The position numbers and the translations under genes are program-made. Below are positions 1 to 8,443 of a stretch of DNA of 64,000 bases, piece after piece (within the stretch, counting starts at the first letter, position 1; every line of letters begins with the position of its first letter). Below the pieces are notes generated by a model. That model worked only from the letters and a program-made list of their open reading frames with translations. It was not told where the DNA came from and ran no database searches. This stretch comes from Vibrio hangzhouensis (GTDB lineage Bacteria > Pseudomonadota > Gammaproteobacteria > Enterobacterales > Vibrionaceae): positions 1 through 64,000 of the forward strand of contig NZ_FNVG01000005.1 of assembly GCF_900107935.1 (NCBI RefSeq), read 5' to 3'.

Positions 1-118
1 TTTCTGCGTCAAATAGCTTCGAAAGGGAATAGCCATTCCTTCAACTATTTTCCTTGAACTGAACACCTTGATGCAGCTCTGAGTCCTGCATCTTGGGGTC
101 ACTTGAGTAAATCGGGAC
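1..118. repeat. Possible dispersed-repeat remnant with hairpin at the left edge
   Basis: No gene is seen in these bases. They hold a perfect 7-bp inverted repeat, GATGCAG at 70-76 and CTGCATC at 86-92. The stretch resembles, from memory only, intergenic sequence repeated in Vibrio genomes. It abuts the stop codon of the next minus-strand gene without a T-run, so it is not a clear terminator. Whether it is repeated cannot be judged from one copy. Confidence 0.3.
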
Positions 119-604
119 TTACTCGTAATCAGAAGCGTAAGTTTCTTCGTAAGTGTGCGAATATAGCTCGAAGAGGTTACCAAACGGGTCTTCCAGATAC
201 ACCATTTTAGCTGGCTTGCTGTCATCTTCTGGGTGGTAACGCATAATGTCCATGCGAACCTTACCACCGTATTGTTCAGTACGTGCGATAGCACCCTCGA
301 AATCATCCGTCTGAAGACAGAAGTGGAAGATTCCTAAGCGAGAAAAATCAACTTCGTGGCGTTCTTGACGCTCTTTCATTTCAAATAGTTCAACACCAAT
401 ACCGTCAGTAGTGACAAGGTGAGCGATATTAAAGCCTTTGAAGCCTTCACCGAATACAGCAATACACATTCTGCCAATAGCGGTTTCACGCTCTTCAATT
501 ACTTTTGTGTTATCCATAACGATGTTAAGACCAAGCGCTTTGGTGTAAAACTCTACTGCCTGGTTCATGTCGCCAACCATAATGCCTACGTGATTCATTT
601 TCAT
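119..604 (-). CDS. VOC (glyoxalase/bleomycin-resistance/dioxygenase) family protein
   Basis: This 161-residue protein has the two beta-alpha-beta-beta-beta modules of the vicinal oxygen chelate superfamily. Likely metal ligands are H5, E72, H94 and E146, spaced as in glyoxalase I or methylmalonyl-CoA epimerase. The ending with YLEDPFGNLFELY is typical of the superfamily. The substrate cannot be assigned. The open frame extends upstream to 670, but the ATG at 604 is preferred because GGAG (611-614 on the complement) lies 6 nt before it and the fold begins there. It stands alone, with no clear operon partner. Confidence 0.85.
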   Translation of the reverse strand: MKMNHVGIMVGDMNQAVEFYTKALGLNIVMDNTKVIEERETAIGRMCIAVFGEGFKGFNIAHLVTTDGIGVELFEMKERQERHEVDFSRLGIFHFCLQTDDFEGAIARTEQYGGKVRMDIMRYHPEDDSKPAKMVYLEDPFGNLFELYSHTYEETYASDYE

Positions 605-792
605 AATCTGCTCCGAATTCTGTAACGTGTCTGTTTCGATGAGGAGAGTATAGGAGGAAAGGTGAATCACCTGAAATTATTATTAATGATTATAATAATA
701 ACATTTGGTTATTGATTGTTGCGAGAGAACAATCGCCTCAGCATTAGATTCTGATGAACGCGCCGAGGCGGGTAGGAATGACAATGATCAAG

Positions 793-1470
793 CTATTCGA
801 GCTCTACAGGGGGCCGAAAGGTCATTTCATGCATGACTACGTCATCGGGCAGTTCCAACAGAAGGGCGATAGTCTGTGCCACACTGGCTGGATGCATGTA
901 TTCAGGACGCTCCGCTTCTCTAAAGTTGGTATCTGTACCTCCCGGGAAAAGAGAGCTGACTTTAATGCCGTGAGGCTGTGCTTCTTTCATCAAGATGGCG
1001 CTAAAACCGGCGAAGCCTTGTTTCATTGCCGTGTATACACTCATAGTTTCATTTGCGCGTTTGGCCACTGTACTGACAATGTTAATGATGTGTCCGGATT
1101 TGTTGGGCTTCATGACTTTCAGAGCTTCTCTGCTCAAAAGTGCAGGCGCACGCAAATTGACAGCGTACTGGGCGTCAAATTCTTCCAAAGTAAACTCATC
1201 GATAGGACATTTTCGAGAGTTCATCCCGGCATTATTGATCAACACATCGAGGCCATCTAACGCCTGGTGTGCCATATGGAACATCTCGAGAGTTTCGTCT
1301 GCGTTGCCGAGATCGGCAGCGATGGTATGGCAACCAGTTTGCTGCTGAAGCTTGGCCAGCTGGTTTTCATTACGCCCTGTTGCAACCACACGGTGCCCTT
1401 TTGCACATAATGCCTTGGTAAGTTCATAACCAATGCCACTGGTGGCACCTGTGACTAAGACCTTTTTCAT
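793..1470 (-). CDS. Short-chain dehydrogenase/reductase (SDR)
   Basis: A 225-residue classical SDR, predicted to be a cytoplasmic NAD(P)-dependent oxidoreductase. Visible motifs are the cofactor loop TGATSGIG (7-14), NNAG (79-82), catalytic S133 and the Y146-x3-K150 pair. The basic residue R33 after the second strand hints at NADP preference, which is inference. The substrate is unknown. The protein is at the short end for the family (usually about 245-260), but all catalytic elements are present. A Shine-Dalgarno AGGAA precedes the ATG. It lies downstream of the AraC regulator gene on the same strand, with a gap of about 150 bp. Confidence 0.88.
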   Translation of the reverse strand: MKKVLVTGATSGIGYELTKALCAKGHRVVATGRNENQLAKLQQQTGCHTIAADLGNADETLEMFHMAHQALDGLDVLINNAGMNSRKCPIDEFTLEEFDAQYAVNLRAPALLSREALKVMKPNKSGHIINIVSTVAKRANETMSVYTAMKQGFAGFSAILMKEAQPHGIKVSSLFPGGTDTNFREAERPEYMHPASVAQTIALLLELPDDVVMHEMTFRPPVELE

Positions 1471-1623
1471 AAGTAGTATTCCTGAGAAAGAAGAGTGAAT
1501 TTAATCATCACATAAGGGTCGCGGATAAATGAGAAAATTACTAGAGTGCGTTACGATTTGTGACGTTTTTGGGCGTATCGACTGCCATTTTGGATCCATT
1601 AACCGTATCGCATTACTCTGGGT

Positions 1624-2493
1624 TCAGTAAAACCCAATAGGTAGATAAAAATCGAGCTCGAAGCTTTCGTCCGGTTCCAAAAAGTGGTTTCGGTGATAAT
1701 GCACATAAGCGGGTGTCGAGCCAGCTTTGAAGCCCGAACGAGGTAGCCATTTTTCCTGTATCCGGCTGATTTGTGGTAGTAGCTCACCGTATACGCCTTT
1801 TAATCTGAAGATAGCGTGCAGACCTCCAGGAATGGTCATCTGATTGACTACACCACGAAGTTTTACCGGAGTATCGATTTCCAGACAGGCGACATAACGA
1901 CAGCGATCCAATTCCACCCAGGCGGGATTGGAGTGATGTAGACCAAACTGCGATGTAAAAGGGCGCTTTTCCGATGTCGCCCATGCCTGTAAAACCCGCC
2001 ACGCATTCTGTATTGAACGGTTATAACCAACATGTCGAATGTAGGCCACACGTCTTGCGGCGGTGTCGACAATTCTGGGCGAGGGAATGGGTTGCTCTGC
2101 AGTACGAGCATAACCTGCCGCGACATCGGGATCGGCCAGATATGGTTTATGGGAAACTTGCAAATCGTGTTTGCGCCACTGACCGGGCGACATACTGAAA
2201 TGGGATTTAAAGGCGCGCGAAAAAGACGATACCGAACTGAAGCCACTTTTGTTGGCGATTTGTAGAATGCTGGAATCCGTATCGAACATCAGTTGATTCG
2301 CTGCATATTCGAGACGTGTTCGACGAATATATTGATGAAGTGATTCGCCGACGACTTCTTTAAATACACGATGAAAGTGTTGTTCAGAGTAGGCCCCAAC
2401 GGTCGCAAGCGCCTTTCCTGAAAGCTCGCCACTGATATCGCTGTGTATGTAAAACAGAACATCGTTGATTCTGGACAAGTGACGGGATTTCAT
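1624..2493 (-). CDS. AraC-family regulator with GyrI-like effector domain
   Basis: A 289-residue transcription factor. The N-terminal about 105 residues form the double helix-turn-helix of the AraC/XylS family (helices near 24-47 and 76-98), and the rest resembles the GyrI/SOUL-like small-molecule domain found in Rob-type regulators. It is transcribed away from an aminotransferase gene. Two copies of ATGGACATG lie in the shared 181-bp gap, suggesting autoregulation and control of the divergent gene. Ligand unknown. No good Shine-Dalgarno is seen before the ATG at 2493, so the start rests on the family alignment. Confidence 0.87.
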   Translation of the reverse strand: MKSRHLSRINDVLFYIHSDISGELSGKALATVGAYSEQHFHRVFKEVVGESLHQYIRRTRLEYAANQLMFDTDSSILQIANKSGFSSVSSFSRAFKSHFSMSPGQWRKHDLQVSHKPYLADPDVAAGYARTAEQPIPSPRIVDTAARRVAYIRHVGYNRSIQNAWRVLQAWATSEKRPFTSQFGLHHSNPAWVELDRCRYVACLEIDTPVKLRGVVNQMTIPGGLHAIFRLKGVYGELLPQISRIQEKWLPRSGFKAGSTPAYVHYHRNHFLEPDESFELDFYLPIGFY

Positions 2494-2512
2494 GGGCTAA
2501 AATATCGCATAA

Positions 2513-2543
2513 ATGGACATGTCTATAAGCATATATGGACATG
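2513..2543. promoter_or_regulatory. Two ATGGACATG direct repeats, candidate AraC operator
   Basis: ATGGACATG occurs at 2513-2521 and again at 2535-2543, 22 bp start to start, about two helical turns. Both copies lie in the same orientation between the AraC-type gene (start 2493) and the aminotransferase gene (start 2675). Tandem direct sites with this spacing are typical of AraC-family activators. That the local regulator binds them is inference. Confidence 0.55.
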
Positions 2544-2674
2544 ATGAGGACTGCAATAGTGTGTAAGCTGCTAGGCAGCATAATGTCGCAATAGAATTTT
2601 ACGCTTGTTTCTCGTCAATGACAGTTAAAGATAGAAATAATGCACCGCGTTTTATATCAACGATAAGGATAAAT

Positions 2675-3826
2675 ATGGAAATCGCTCGCTCACTTCAAAA
2701 TGTCCCATCCTCCTATATAAGAGAGATTCTCAGTGCAGCCAGCGATCCTAAGGTGATTTCTTTAGCAGGAGGCTTACCCGATCCCAGCACTTTCCCGATC
2801 GAACTGATGCGTCCAACCTTTGAAGGCCTTTGTGACACACCAGAAGTATTTCAATATGGCACAACGGCGGGTTATACGCCTTTGCTCGCTTTTCTACGTG
2901 ACTACTTACGTTTGCCAGAATCGCACGCCGCAGTGGTTTGTACGGGCTCACAACAAGGGCTTGATCTGGTAGCCAGAGCTTATATCAATCCTGGGGATAA
3001 GGTAGCGATGGAAGCGCCAAGTTATTTGGGGGCAATGCAGGTTTTTGGACTGGTTGGGGCGAATATGATCACGGTATCACAAGTGGAGTCCGGGCCTGAC
3101 TTGCTGCAACTTGAACAGTGCTTTAAAACCGAGAAACCGAAAATGTTTTATGCGGTGCCAGACTTCCATAACCCAACGGGTGTATGCTGGACGCTGGAGA
3201 CACGCAGGAAGGTTGCAGAGCTTTGCATCCAGTATGATGTGGCGTTTATTGAAGATGCGCCATATCGTGAGTTGCGTTTTTCTGGTGAGGCATTGCCATT
3301 AGTTTCTTCTTTCTGTCCCGAACACTCTATCGTATTTCGCTCATTCTCCAAGATTGCCTCGCCGGGACTGCGAATTGGGGTGGTAACAGGAAAAGCTGCG
3401 TATATCGAACCGATCGTGAAGATCAAACAAGGGGCAGATCTGCACTCCAGTATTCCAATGCAAGCCGCCTTATTGGGCTTGCTAAAACATCAAGATTTTG
3501 ACGCGCACCTCGACAAAGTCAAAGCCTTGTACCAGTCACGCTATCAAACTTTGTATACTGCTTTGGAGTCTCACATCCCGAAAAGCTGCGCTGTAAAGCC
3601 TGTAGATGGTGGCATGTTTGTCTGGGTTAATATTCCTGAGTGTGACACGTTTGAACTGGCTAAGGTACTGTTGTCAAAAGGTGTGGCCGTGGTGCCAAGC
3701 CCTGTATTTTATCCAGACGCCAATGGGCAACCCGCAGCCTTGCGATTGAACTTTACCAACTCATCACCAGAAGAGCTGGTGAAAGCGGTGAAGATCTTTT
3801 CAGAGGTCATAGAAAACTTTTCTTGA
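2675..3826 (+). CDS. PLP-dependent class I/II aminotransferase (2-aminoadipate/valine-pyruvate type)
   Basis: A 383-residue fold-type I aminotransferase. It shows the N-terminal ISLAGGLPDP segment of the LysN/MocR-like 2-aminoadipate aminotransferase group, a D-x-HNPTG substrate/cofactor loop, and the Schiff-base lysine in SFSK (K226 from this start). It most likely transfers the amino group of an amino acid to 2-oxoglutarate; the amino acid is not decidable. An upstream in-frame ATG exists at 2618, but the ATG at 2675 has AAGGA 5 nt before it and starts at the conserved region. Divergent from an AraC-type regulator, probably its controller. A strong hairpin follows the stop. Confidence 0.85.
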   Translation: MEIARSLQNVPSSYIREILSAASDPKVISLAGGLPDPSTFPIELMRPTFEGLCDTPEVFQYGTTAGYTPLLAFLRDYLRLPESHAAVVCTGSQQGLDLVARAYINPGDKVAMEAPSYLGAMQVFGLVGANMITVSQVESGPDLLQLEQCFKTEKPKMFYAVPDFHNPTGVCWTLETRRKVAELCIQYDVAFIEDAPYRELRFSGEALPLVSSFCPEHSIVFRSFSKIASPGLRIGVVTGKAAYIEPIVKIKQGADLHSSIPMQAALLGLLKHQDFDAHLDKVKALYQSRYQTLYTALESHIPKSCAVKPVDGGMFVWVNIPECDTFELAKVLLSKGVAVVPSPVFYPDANGQPAALRLNFTNSSPEELVKAVKIFSEVIENFS

Positions 3827-3834
3827 AGATCATA

Positions 3835-3861
3835 GTGGGCCGAGCAATACGCTCGGCCCAC
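3835..3861. terminator. Hairpin between convergent genes, bidirectional terminator
   Basis: An 11-bp perfect stem (3835-3845 with 3851-3861, GTGGGCCGAGC) with a 5-base loop AATAC sits between the aminotransferase stop at 3826 and the stop of the minus-strand permease gene at 3867. The T-run is weak on both sides (TCAATTT on the plus strand). The position supports shared termination. Confidence 0.65.
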
Positions 3862-3866
3862 TCAAT

Positions 3867-5003
3867 TTAGTGACTTTCAGTTTCTGATTTGGCCTGTTTT
3901 GACGGTTCGGTATCATCATTCGCCAGTTCAGTCTGCTCCTCATAGTTAACCCAGAACAGAAATAATTCATACCAAATGGCCAAAATGATGGCACCGAGGA
4001 ACAGGCCGATAATGCCTGAAAAGAGCATACCGCCGATAGCACCAATCAGGATGATAGGCATCGGGACATCGACCCCTCTGCCCATCAGCATGGGTTTCAA
4101 TATATTGTCTGAAAGGCCGCCAGCCAAAGCCCAAATAGTGAAGAGTGTCGTCGTCGTGGTATCCCCCGTTGAGTACACGTAGAAGATAACCGGAAGTACG
4201 ACCAGAAGTGCCGGTAATTGGGCAATACACAAAATAAGGGTAACTAAAGTAAGCAGTCCCGCTGCGGGTACTTTAAACACAAACATGGCCGCGCCGATAA
4301 TCGCAGCCTGAATAAAGGCTACGCCAACCACTCCTAGCAAGACACTTCGTATCGTTGCTGCCATCAGACTCGCCCATTGCTGTGCCTTCTGACCTACGGC
4401 GCGTACCGCTACGGTTTCTAGTGCCGAGGAGATCTTCTCGGCATGTGCCATAAAGCCTCCGGCGATGGCCAACGAGATGATAAACATCACCAGGCTTGTC
4501 AGCGCCCCACCCAGTATAGAAGCAATCGTGGCCAGGAATCCCTTAATTTCTGGCAGAAACTGCTGTATCGCCTTTTCCATATTGGTGGCGAACAGGTGCC
4601 AAACAGAGAATAGTTGCTCACCGATGACAGGAATGTCCGCTATTTTCTGGGTCGGTCCTGGGAGTTTGATCTCGCCACTCTGTATTACATCTGTAGTGCG
4701 TGCAACGCCCTCGTAGATCGAACCGGAAACCATGACGAACGGAATAACCAGAATGGTGATACATATTAATACGATAAGTGCAGATGCTAATCCGCGCTTC
4801 CCGCCGAGTGTACGTTCAAGTTTTTTCGTGACGGGCAACAGAGCCACTGCAATTATGGCACCCCAGAGAACGGGAATGATAAAAGGTTTGATGATGTCAT
4901 AGGTAAAGGAGAGCAATAGCAAAAGCAAACCGATACGTATTGCAGACTCGACCATATTGTTCACGAAGAGCATACTTTGACGCTGTTCAGTTTGTCTATC
5001 CAT
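3867..5003 (-). CDS. AI-2E/PerM family membrane permease
   Basis: A 378-residue polytopic inner-membrane protein of the AI-2E transporter (PerM/YhhT/TqsA) family, with about eight hydrophobic segments and a soluble central part near 130-170. Family members export small signals or act as antiporters; the cargo here is unknown. An earlier frame start at 5033 exists. The ATG at 5003 is preferred because GAGGG precedes it, and it overlaps the stop of the channel gene by 8 bases (ATGGATAG), which indicates translational coupling. It is the last gene of the efflux operon beginning at 10645. Confidence 0.85.
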   Translation of the reverse strand: MDRQTEQRQSMLFVNNMVESAIRIGLLLLLLSFTYDIIKPFIIPVLWGAIIAVALLPVTKKLERTLGGKRGLASALIVLICITILVIPFVMVSGSIYEGVARTTDVIQSGEIKLPGPTQKIADIPVIGEQLFSVWHLFATNMEKAIQQFLPEIKGFLATIASILGGALTSLVMFIISLAIAGGFMAHAEKISSALETVAVRAVGQKAQQWASLMAATIRSVLLGVVGVAFIQAAIIGAAMFVFKVPAAGLLTLVTLILCIAQLPALLVVLPVIFYVYSTGDTTTTTLFTIWALAGGLSDNILKPMLMGRGVDVPMPIILIGAIGGMLFSGIIGLFLGAIILAIWYELFLFWVNYEEQTELANDDTEPSKQAKSETESH

Positions 5004-5682
5004 TATGATGTTCCCTCTGTTCAATATTTGCACTTACTAAGCTAGAAACGACGATAGCCATATAAAATACGCCCACAATAGCCTCCAAATACACGATGAC
5101 TTGTGCCAAGGGGGTAAGTGGACTGATATCTCCATACCCCAATGTTGTTAAAGTCACGAAACTAAAGTACGCCGCATTAGAAAAATTTTCTCCCCATGAA
5201 ATGGCTTCCATGCCCGTAAAGGCATTGGGGGAATATTCAATTACGATTAAGTAAACGATAGCCCACATTAAGCCCAGTAGCAGAAATAATGCGACTGAAC
5301 CTATGACCTTGTTGATGGTGACATCTCCCTGAAACAGAACTTGCTTCGCGGTGGATTTAAACGTGCCAAAGAAGAAGGCGAAGGTGAGAGCGAGCATGAT
5401 GAAGTCCATTTCCCGGATGCTCAGTGCTAGCTTAATCACAGATACAATGACCCAACAGATGGTCAGTGAAATAAGAAACCTTGACCAGTTGCGATCAAAC
5501 CGCAGGCTAAACAGGCAGACGATAAATGTAATGATGATAAATAGTTGCAACAGGTGGTTAATTATCCCTGTTCCGACTACTTCGGCCATAGCTGAGCTGA
5601 TTAACAGCGCGATAAGTGCCAACGTGAGGTAGAAGAAGTTGTTGCCTTCGTCGATTTTTTTTAGTCGTTTGCCCAGTTTCAT
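4996..5682 (-). CDS. Two-pore-helix ion channel (Ion_trans_2, K+ channel-like)
   Basis: About 228 residues with four or more hydrophobic segments, then a pore loop carrying the potassium selectivity signature TTLGYGD near the C-terminus, followed by a final transmembrane helix. No RCK/TrkA_N regulatory domain follows, so it is a minimal channel. The start at 5682 has GGAG 8 nt upstream. A longer reading from 5715 overlaps the preceding gene by ATGA and cannot be excluded. It is co-transcribed with efflux genes upstream and the AI-2E-type permease downstream; a link between potassium or membrane potential and efflux is possible but inferred. Confidence 0.83.
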   Translation of the reverse strand: MKLGKRLKKIDEGNNFFYLTLALIALLISSAMAEVVGTGIINHLLQLFIIITFIVCLFSLRFDRNWSRFLISLTICWVIVSVIKLALSIREMDFIMLALTFAFFFGTFKSTAKQVLFQGDVTINKVIGSVALFLLLGLMWAIVYLIVIEYSPNAFTGMEAISWGENFSNAAYFSFVTLTTLGYGDISPLTPLAQVIVYLEAIVGVFYMAIVVSSLVSANIEQREHHNG

Positions 5683-5711
5683 TATGCTTTCTCCCTTGTG
5701 GTGTCCAGGCG

Positions 5712-6593
5712 TCATTCGTCAGATTCTGAGGCCATCACCATAATAGAGGCCGACAGACCAAATCTAAGATGAACCTCTTCAGGTAGTGCGCTCAAAGAAA
5801 TGCGAACGGGGATACGTTGCGCCAATCTTATCCACTGGAAAACAGGGTTCACGTTAGGAAGTAAGTTGTAGCCTACGGTTCCATCTTTGGGCGCGATACC
5901 CCAACCAATAGAGTCTACTTGTCCTTCGATAGGAGAGTCTGGGTGTGACATCAGAGTCACCTTTGCTTTGCTGCCGGGGTGAATCTGGGCCAATTGGTTT
6001 TCCCTAAAGAAACCGAACACCCAAAAACTGTTTTCGTCGATAAGAGCGACCAAAGGTTGATTGGCTACGGCCTGAGTGCCTGTGCGTATATCCAGATTGG
6101 AAACATAACCATCAACAGACGCAGTAATTTTTGTGTAGCTCAAGTTCAGGCGTGCGGACTTGATCTGTTCTTCGGAGGCTTTGATCTGTAGTAACGATTC
6201 TTGGTAGGCGATTTCTCGACGAATGAGATCTTTGTGAGACACCGCGCCTTTGTCTTTCTTTCTGATATCCAGTAAGCGGTCATACTCAATCTTCTTTCCT
6301 TTTGAACTGATGATAGCGCGCTCTAACGAGACTTCTGCTTGTGTCAGCGCAACCTGATAAGTCTCCGGGTCGACTTCAAACAGTAAGTCTCCCCGGCTCA
6401 CTCTTTGGTTATCGATGACCGCAACGTTGACAATAGGACCGGAGACACGAGGCGCAACTTTGATGATATTGGCTCGGACCTGACCGTCACGGGTCCAGGG
6501 GTTGTTAAAATAGTCCTGATATTTCTGGTAACCCAACCACGCAGCACCTCCCAGAATGATAAGATTTAGGACAATAATCAGACTCTTTTTCAT
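5712..6593 (-). CDS. HlyD/AaeA-type periplasmic adaptor (membrane fusion protein)
   Basis: A 293-residue membrane fusion protein. An N-terminal signal anchor (5-22) is followed by the NPWTRDGQVRA segment typical of AaeA/EmrA-like adaptors, a lipoyl half-motif, an alpha hairpin (roughly 90-165), the second lipoyl half (SYTKITASVDGYVSNL) and a beta-barrel. It would bridge the FUSC-type inner-membrane pump and the outer-membrane factor encoded just upstream. AGGAG lies before the ATG. It follows the DUF1656 gene by 12 nt. AaeA of E. coli handles aromatic carboxylates; the substrate here is not shown. Confidence 0.9.
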   Translation of the reverse strand: MKKSLIIVLNLIILGGAAWLGYQKYQDYFNNPWTRDGQVRANIIKVAPRVSGPIVNVAVIDNQRVSRGDLLFEVDPETYQVALTQAEVSLERAIISSKGKKIEYDRLLDIRKKDKGAVSHKDLIRREIAYQESLLQIKASEEQIKSARLNLSYTKITASVDGYVSNLDIRTGTQAVANQPLVALIDENSFWVFGFFRENQLAQIHPGSKAKVTLMSHPDSPIEGQVDSIGWGIAPKDGTVGYNLLPNVNPVFQWIRLAQRIPVRISLSALPEEVHLRFGLSASIMVMASESDE

Positions 6594-6605
6594 GGAATTG
6601 TGCTC

Positions 6606-6809
6606 CTAAAACTTTAAATACAAGTGGTCTATCGCGACCACATAGAGAACCAGGATGGCGAGAAAAGTGAGTGATGGAAACGCGATAAATCGTGACACTC
6701 TCACTTTGTTGAAAATCACAACGGTTAGCCAGGTAGCAATCAGTGCTAAAACAAGTACCAGAATCAAAGGAGAGAAATAGACGTCTCCCCATGCAAGTTC
6801 ATGTGGCAT
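6606..6809 (-). CDS. AaeX-like DUF1656 small membrane protein
   Basis: A 67-residue protein with two hydrophobic helices (about 12-33 and 43-62) and an N-terminal PHELAWGDVYFSP-type segment characteristic of DUF1656/AaeX. In Enterobacteria this protein is encoded with the AaeAB efflux pump; its role is unknown. The ATG directly abuts the TAA of the outer-membrane factor gene, and GGAGGAG lies inside the end of that gene, so translation is coupled. Confidence 0.88.
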   Translation of the reverse strand: MPHELAWGDVYFSPLILVLVLALIATWLTVVIFNKVRVSRFIAFPSLTFLAILVLYVVAIDHLYLKF

Positions 6810-8432
6810 TTATGGTTGCTCCTCCGGGTTTGGGGGCGTTACTGTACCCGTGCGAAGTGATAACGAAGGAACGATGACATTCTCTGGCTCGAGTTGGTCA
6901 CTCCAGTCCGTACGCTGTTTCATCTGCTCGGCTTGGTCAGGAGAGAGGAATGCTTTACCAGTGTTGATTTGCCACCCCCCTCCTAACGATTTGTAAAGTG
7001 CCACCACCTGATTGGCCACATTGCCTTTGATTTGCGCGTAACTGTCTTCGCTGCGCGTCATCTTCTCTACCGAATTGAGCAGACGCTCAAACGAAATCTG
7101 TCCATTTTCATACTGAGTCAGTGAAATATTGAATGCTCTTACCGAAGCATTGACGGACTTGAGTCGCAATGCTTTTTGTTGCTGATACAGTTCGTAAGCT
7201 TCCAGTGCATTGGTCACTTCCTGTACCGCCTGCAGAACCTTCTTATTGTAATTGGTGAGCGTTTCCTGAAATCTGGCGTCTTCGAAACGAATATTATTTT
7301 TTACACGACCGTACTGAAAAATGTTCCAGCTGAATGCAGGTCCGGCAACCAGTGTCAGCGAGTCATTAAAGCTAAAGCTGCTTCCGGCTGGTACTGAGCT
7401 GTTTATACCAATGGAGCCAAACAGAGAAAAACTCGGGTAGAGTGCGGCTTCAGCAACGCCAATCTGTGCACTTTGAGCATGGGCCTGAAGTTCAGCGACC
7501 TGCAAATCGGGTCGCCGCATCACTAAACTGGCGTCCACTGAGTTTGAAATGGAGGGGGGCTGGGGAACGATGGAGCCATCCTCCTGCTCTGAAATCGGGA
7601 CTTTTGAACCAGAAGATTTAAAGCGCTGTTCGTATTGAGCTAGTGTTTGTTCCAATTCGTCTTGCAACAGGGGTTCTATTGTCTCTGGTAAGGTGCCAAG
7701 GAGCACAGCTAATGCATTTTTAGCCTGCAACATAGCGATATTGAGCCCTGGTAGCGCGGCTTTGGTCGTAAATAATTGATTCTGAGCTTGCTGTACGTCT
7801 AGCTCGGTTACGTTGCCCGATTCAAACTGAACCCGGGTTATATTGACAACACGTTCCTGAATTTCAATATTGCGTTGGGACAACAGCATTCGCTCTTGAA
7901 AGGTACGATAGTTGATGTAGTTGCGGGCGACCTCAGAGGTGATGGTAACCAGGATATCGTTATATGAAGCGACAGAGGTGTAATAACTGGCTTGTGCCGA
8001 CTCAATCCCTCGGGCGTATTTTCCCCAGACATCCATTTCCCAGGCTGCATCGAAGCTTAAAGCGGCGTTGTTGAATGAGCTTTCGTTAGCGTATGCTCTG
8101 GCAAGGTTGCCAGATACCGATTGCAGTTGAGGGTACCTCAATCCATCTGCAATACCCAGAATAGCCCGAGCTTGCAATATTCGTAGTCCGGCTGCTTCAA
8201 TATCCAGATTTTGCTGAGCTGCCATCGAGACCAGATTGTTTAATGTAGGGTCATTAAATTGCTCCCACCAATTTGCCGTGGTTAAGGTGCTCTGTTCTGT
8301 CTCTGCGTCGCTCCAGGCGCTAGGAAGTTGGGCCGTTTGGCTTGGCTCAAAATCAGGTCCTAGTGTTGTACAGGCAGATACCATTAGGGCTAGTAATATA
8401 TTGAGGCCATTTTTTATCGGGTTCCGTACCAT
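6810..8432 (-). CDS. TolC/NodT-family outer-membrane efflux lipoprotein
   Basis: A 540-residue outer-membrane factor. A signal peptide ends in the lipobox VSAC, predicting acylation at C21. Two duplicated alpha-helical barrel halves of the OEP domain follow (about 60-260 and 295-500), with a low-complexity insertion near 265-290 and a Pro-rich tail. It would form the exit duct for the adjacent adaptor and FUSC pump. The ATG lies 11 nt after the FUSC gene stop, with AGGAC overlapping that stop region. Confidence 0.9.
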   Translation of the reverse strand: MVRNPIKNGLNILLALMVSACTTLGPDFEPSQTAQLPSAWSDAETEQSTLTTANWWEQFNDPTLNNLVSMAAQQNLDIEAAGLRILQARAILGIADGLRYPQLQSVSGNLARAYANESSFNNAALSFDAAWEMDVWGKYARGIESAQASYYTSVASYNDILVTITSEVARNYINYRTFQERMLLSQRNIEIQERVVNITRVQFESGNVTELDVQQAQNQLFTTKAALPGLNIAMLQAKNALAVLLGTLPETIEPLLQDELEQTLAQYEQRFKSSGSKVPISEQEDGSIVPQPPSISNSVDASLVMRRPDLQVAELQAHAQSAQIGVAEAALYPSFSLFGSIGINSSVPAGSSFSFNDSLTLVAGPAFSWNIFQYGRVKNNIRFEDARFQETLTNYNKKVLQAVQEVTNALEAYELYQQQKALRLKSVNASVRAFNISLTQYENGQISFERLLNSVEKMTRSEDSYAQIKGNVANQVVALYKSLGGGWQINTGKAFLSPDQAEQMKQRTDWSDQLEPENVIVPSLSLRTGTVTPPNPEEQP

Positions 8433-8443
8433 TATTATTGGTC

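Noticed and set aside
754..1348. Plus-strand frames of 117 and 168 residues
   Set aside because: They are opposite to a clear SDR gene with intact motifs and show no protein-like features.
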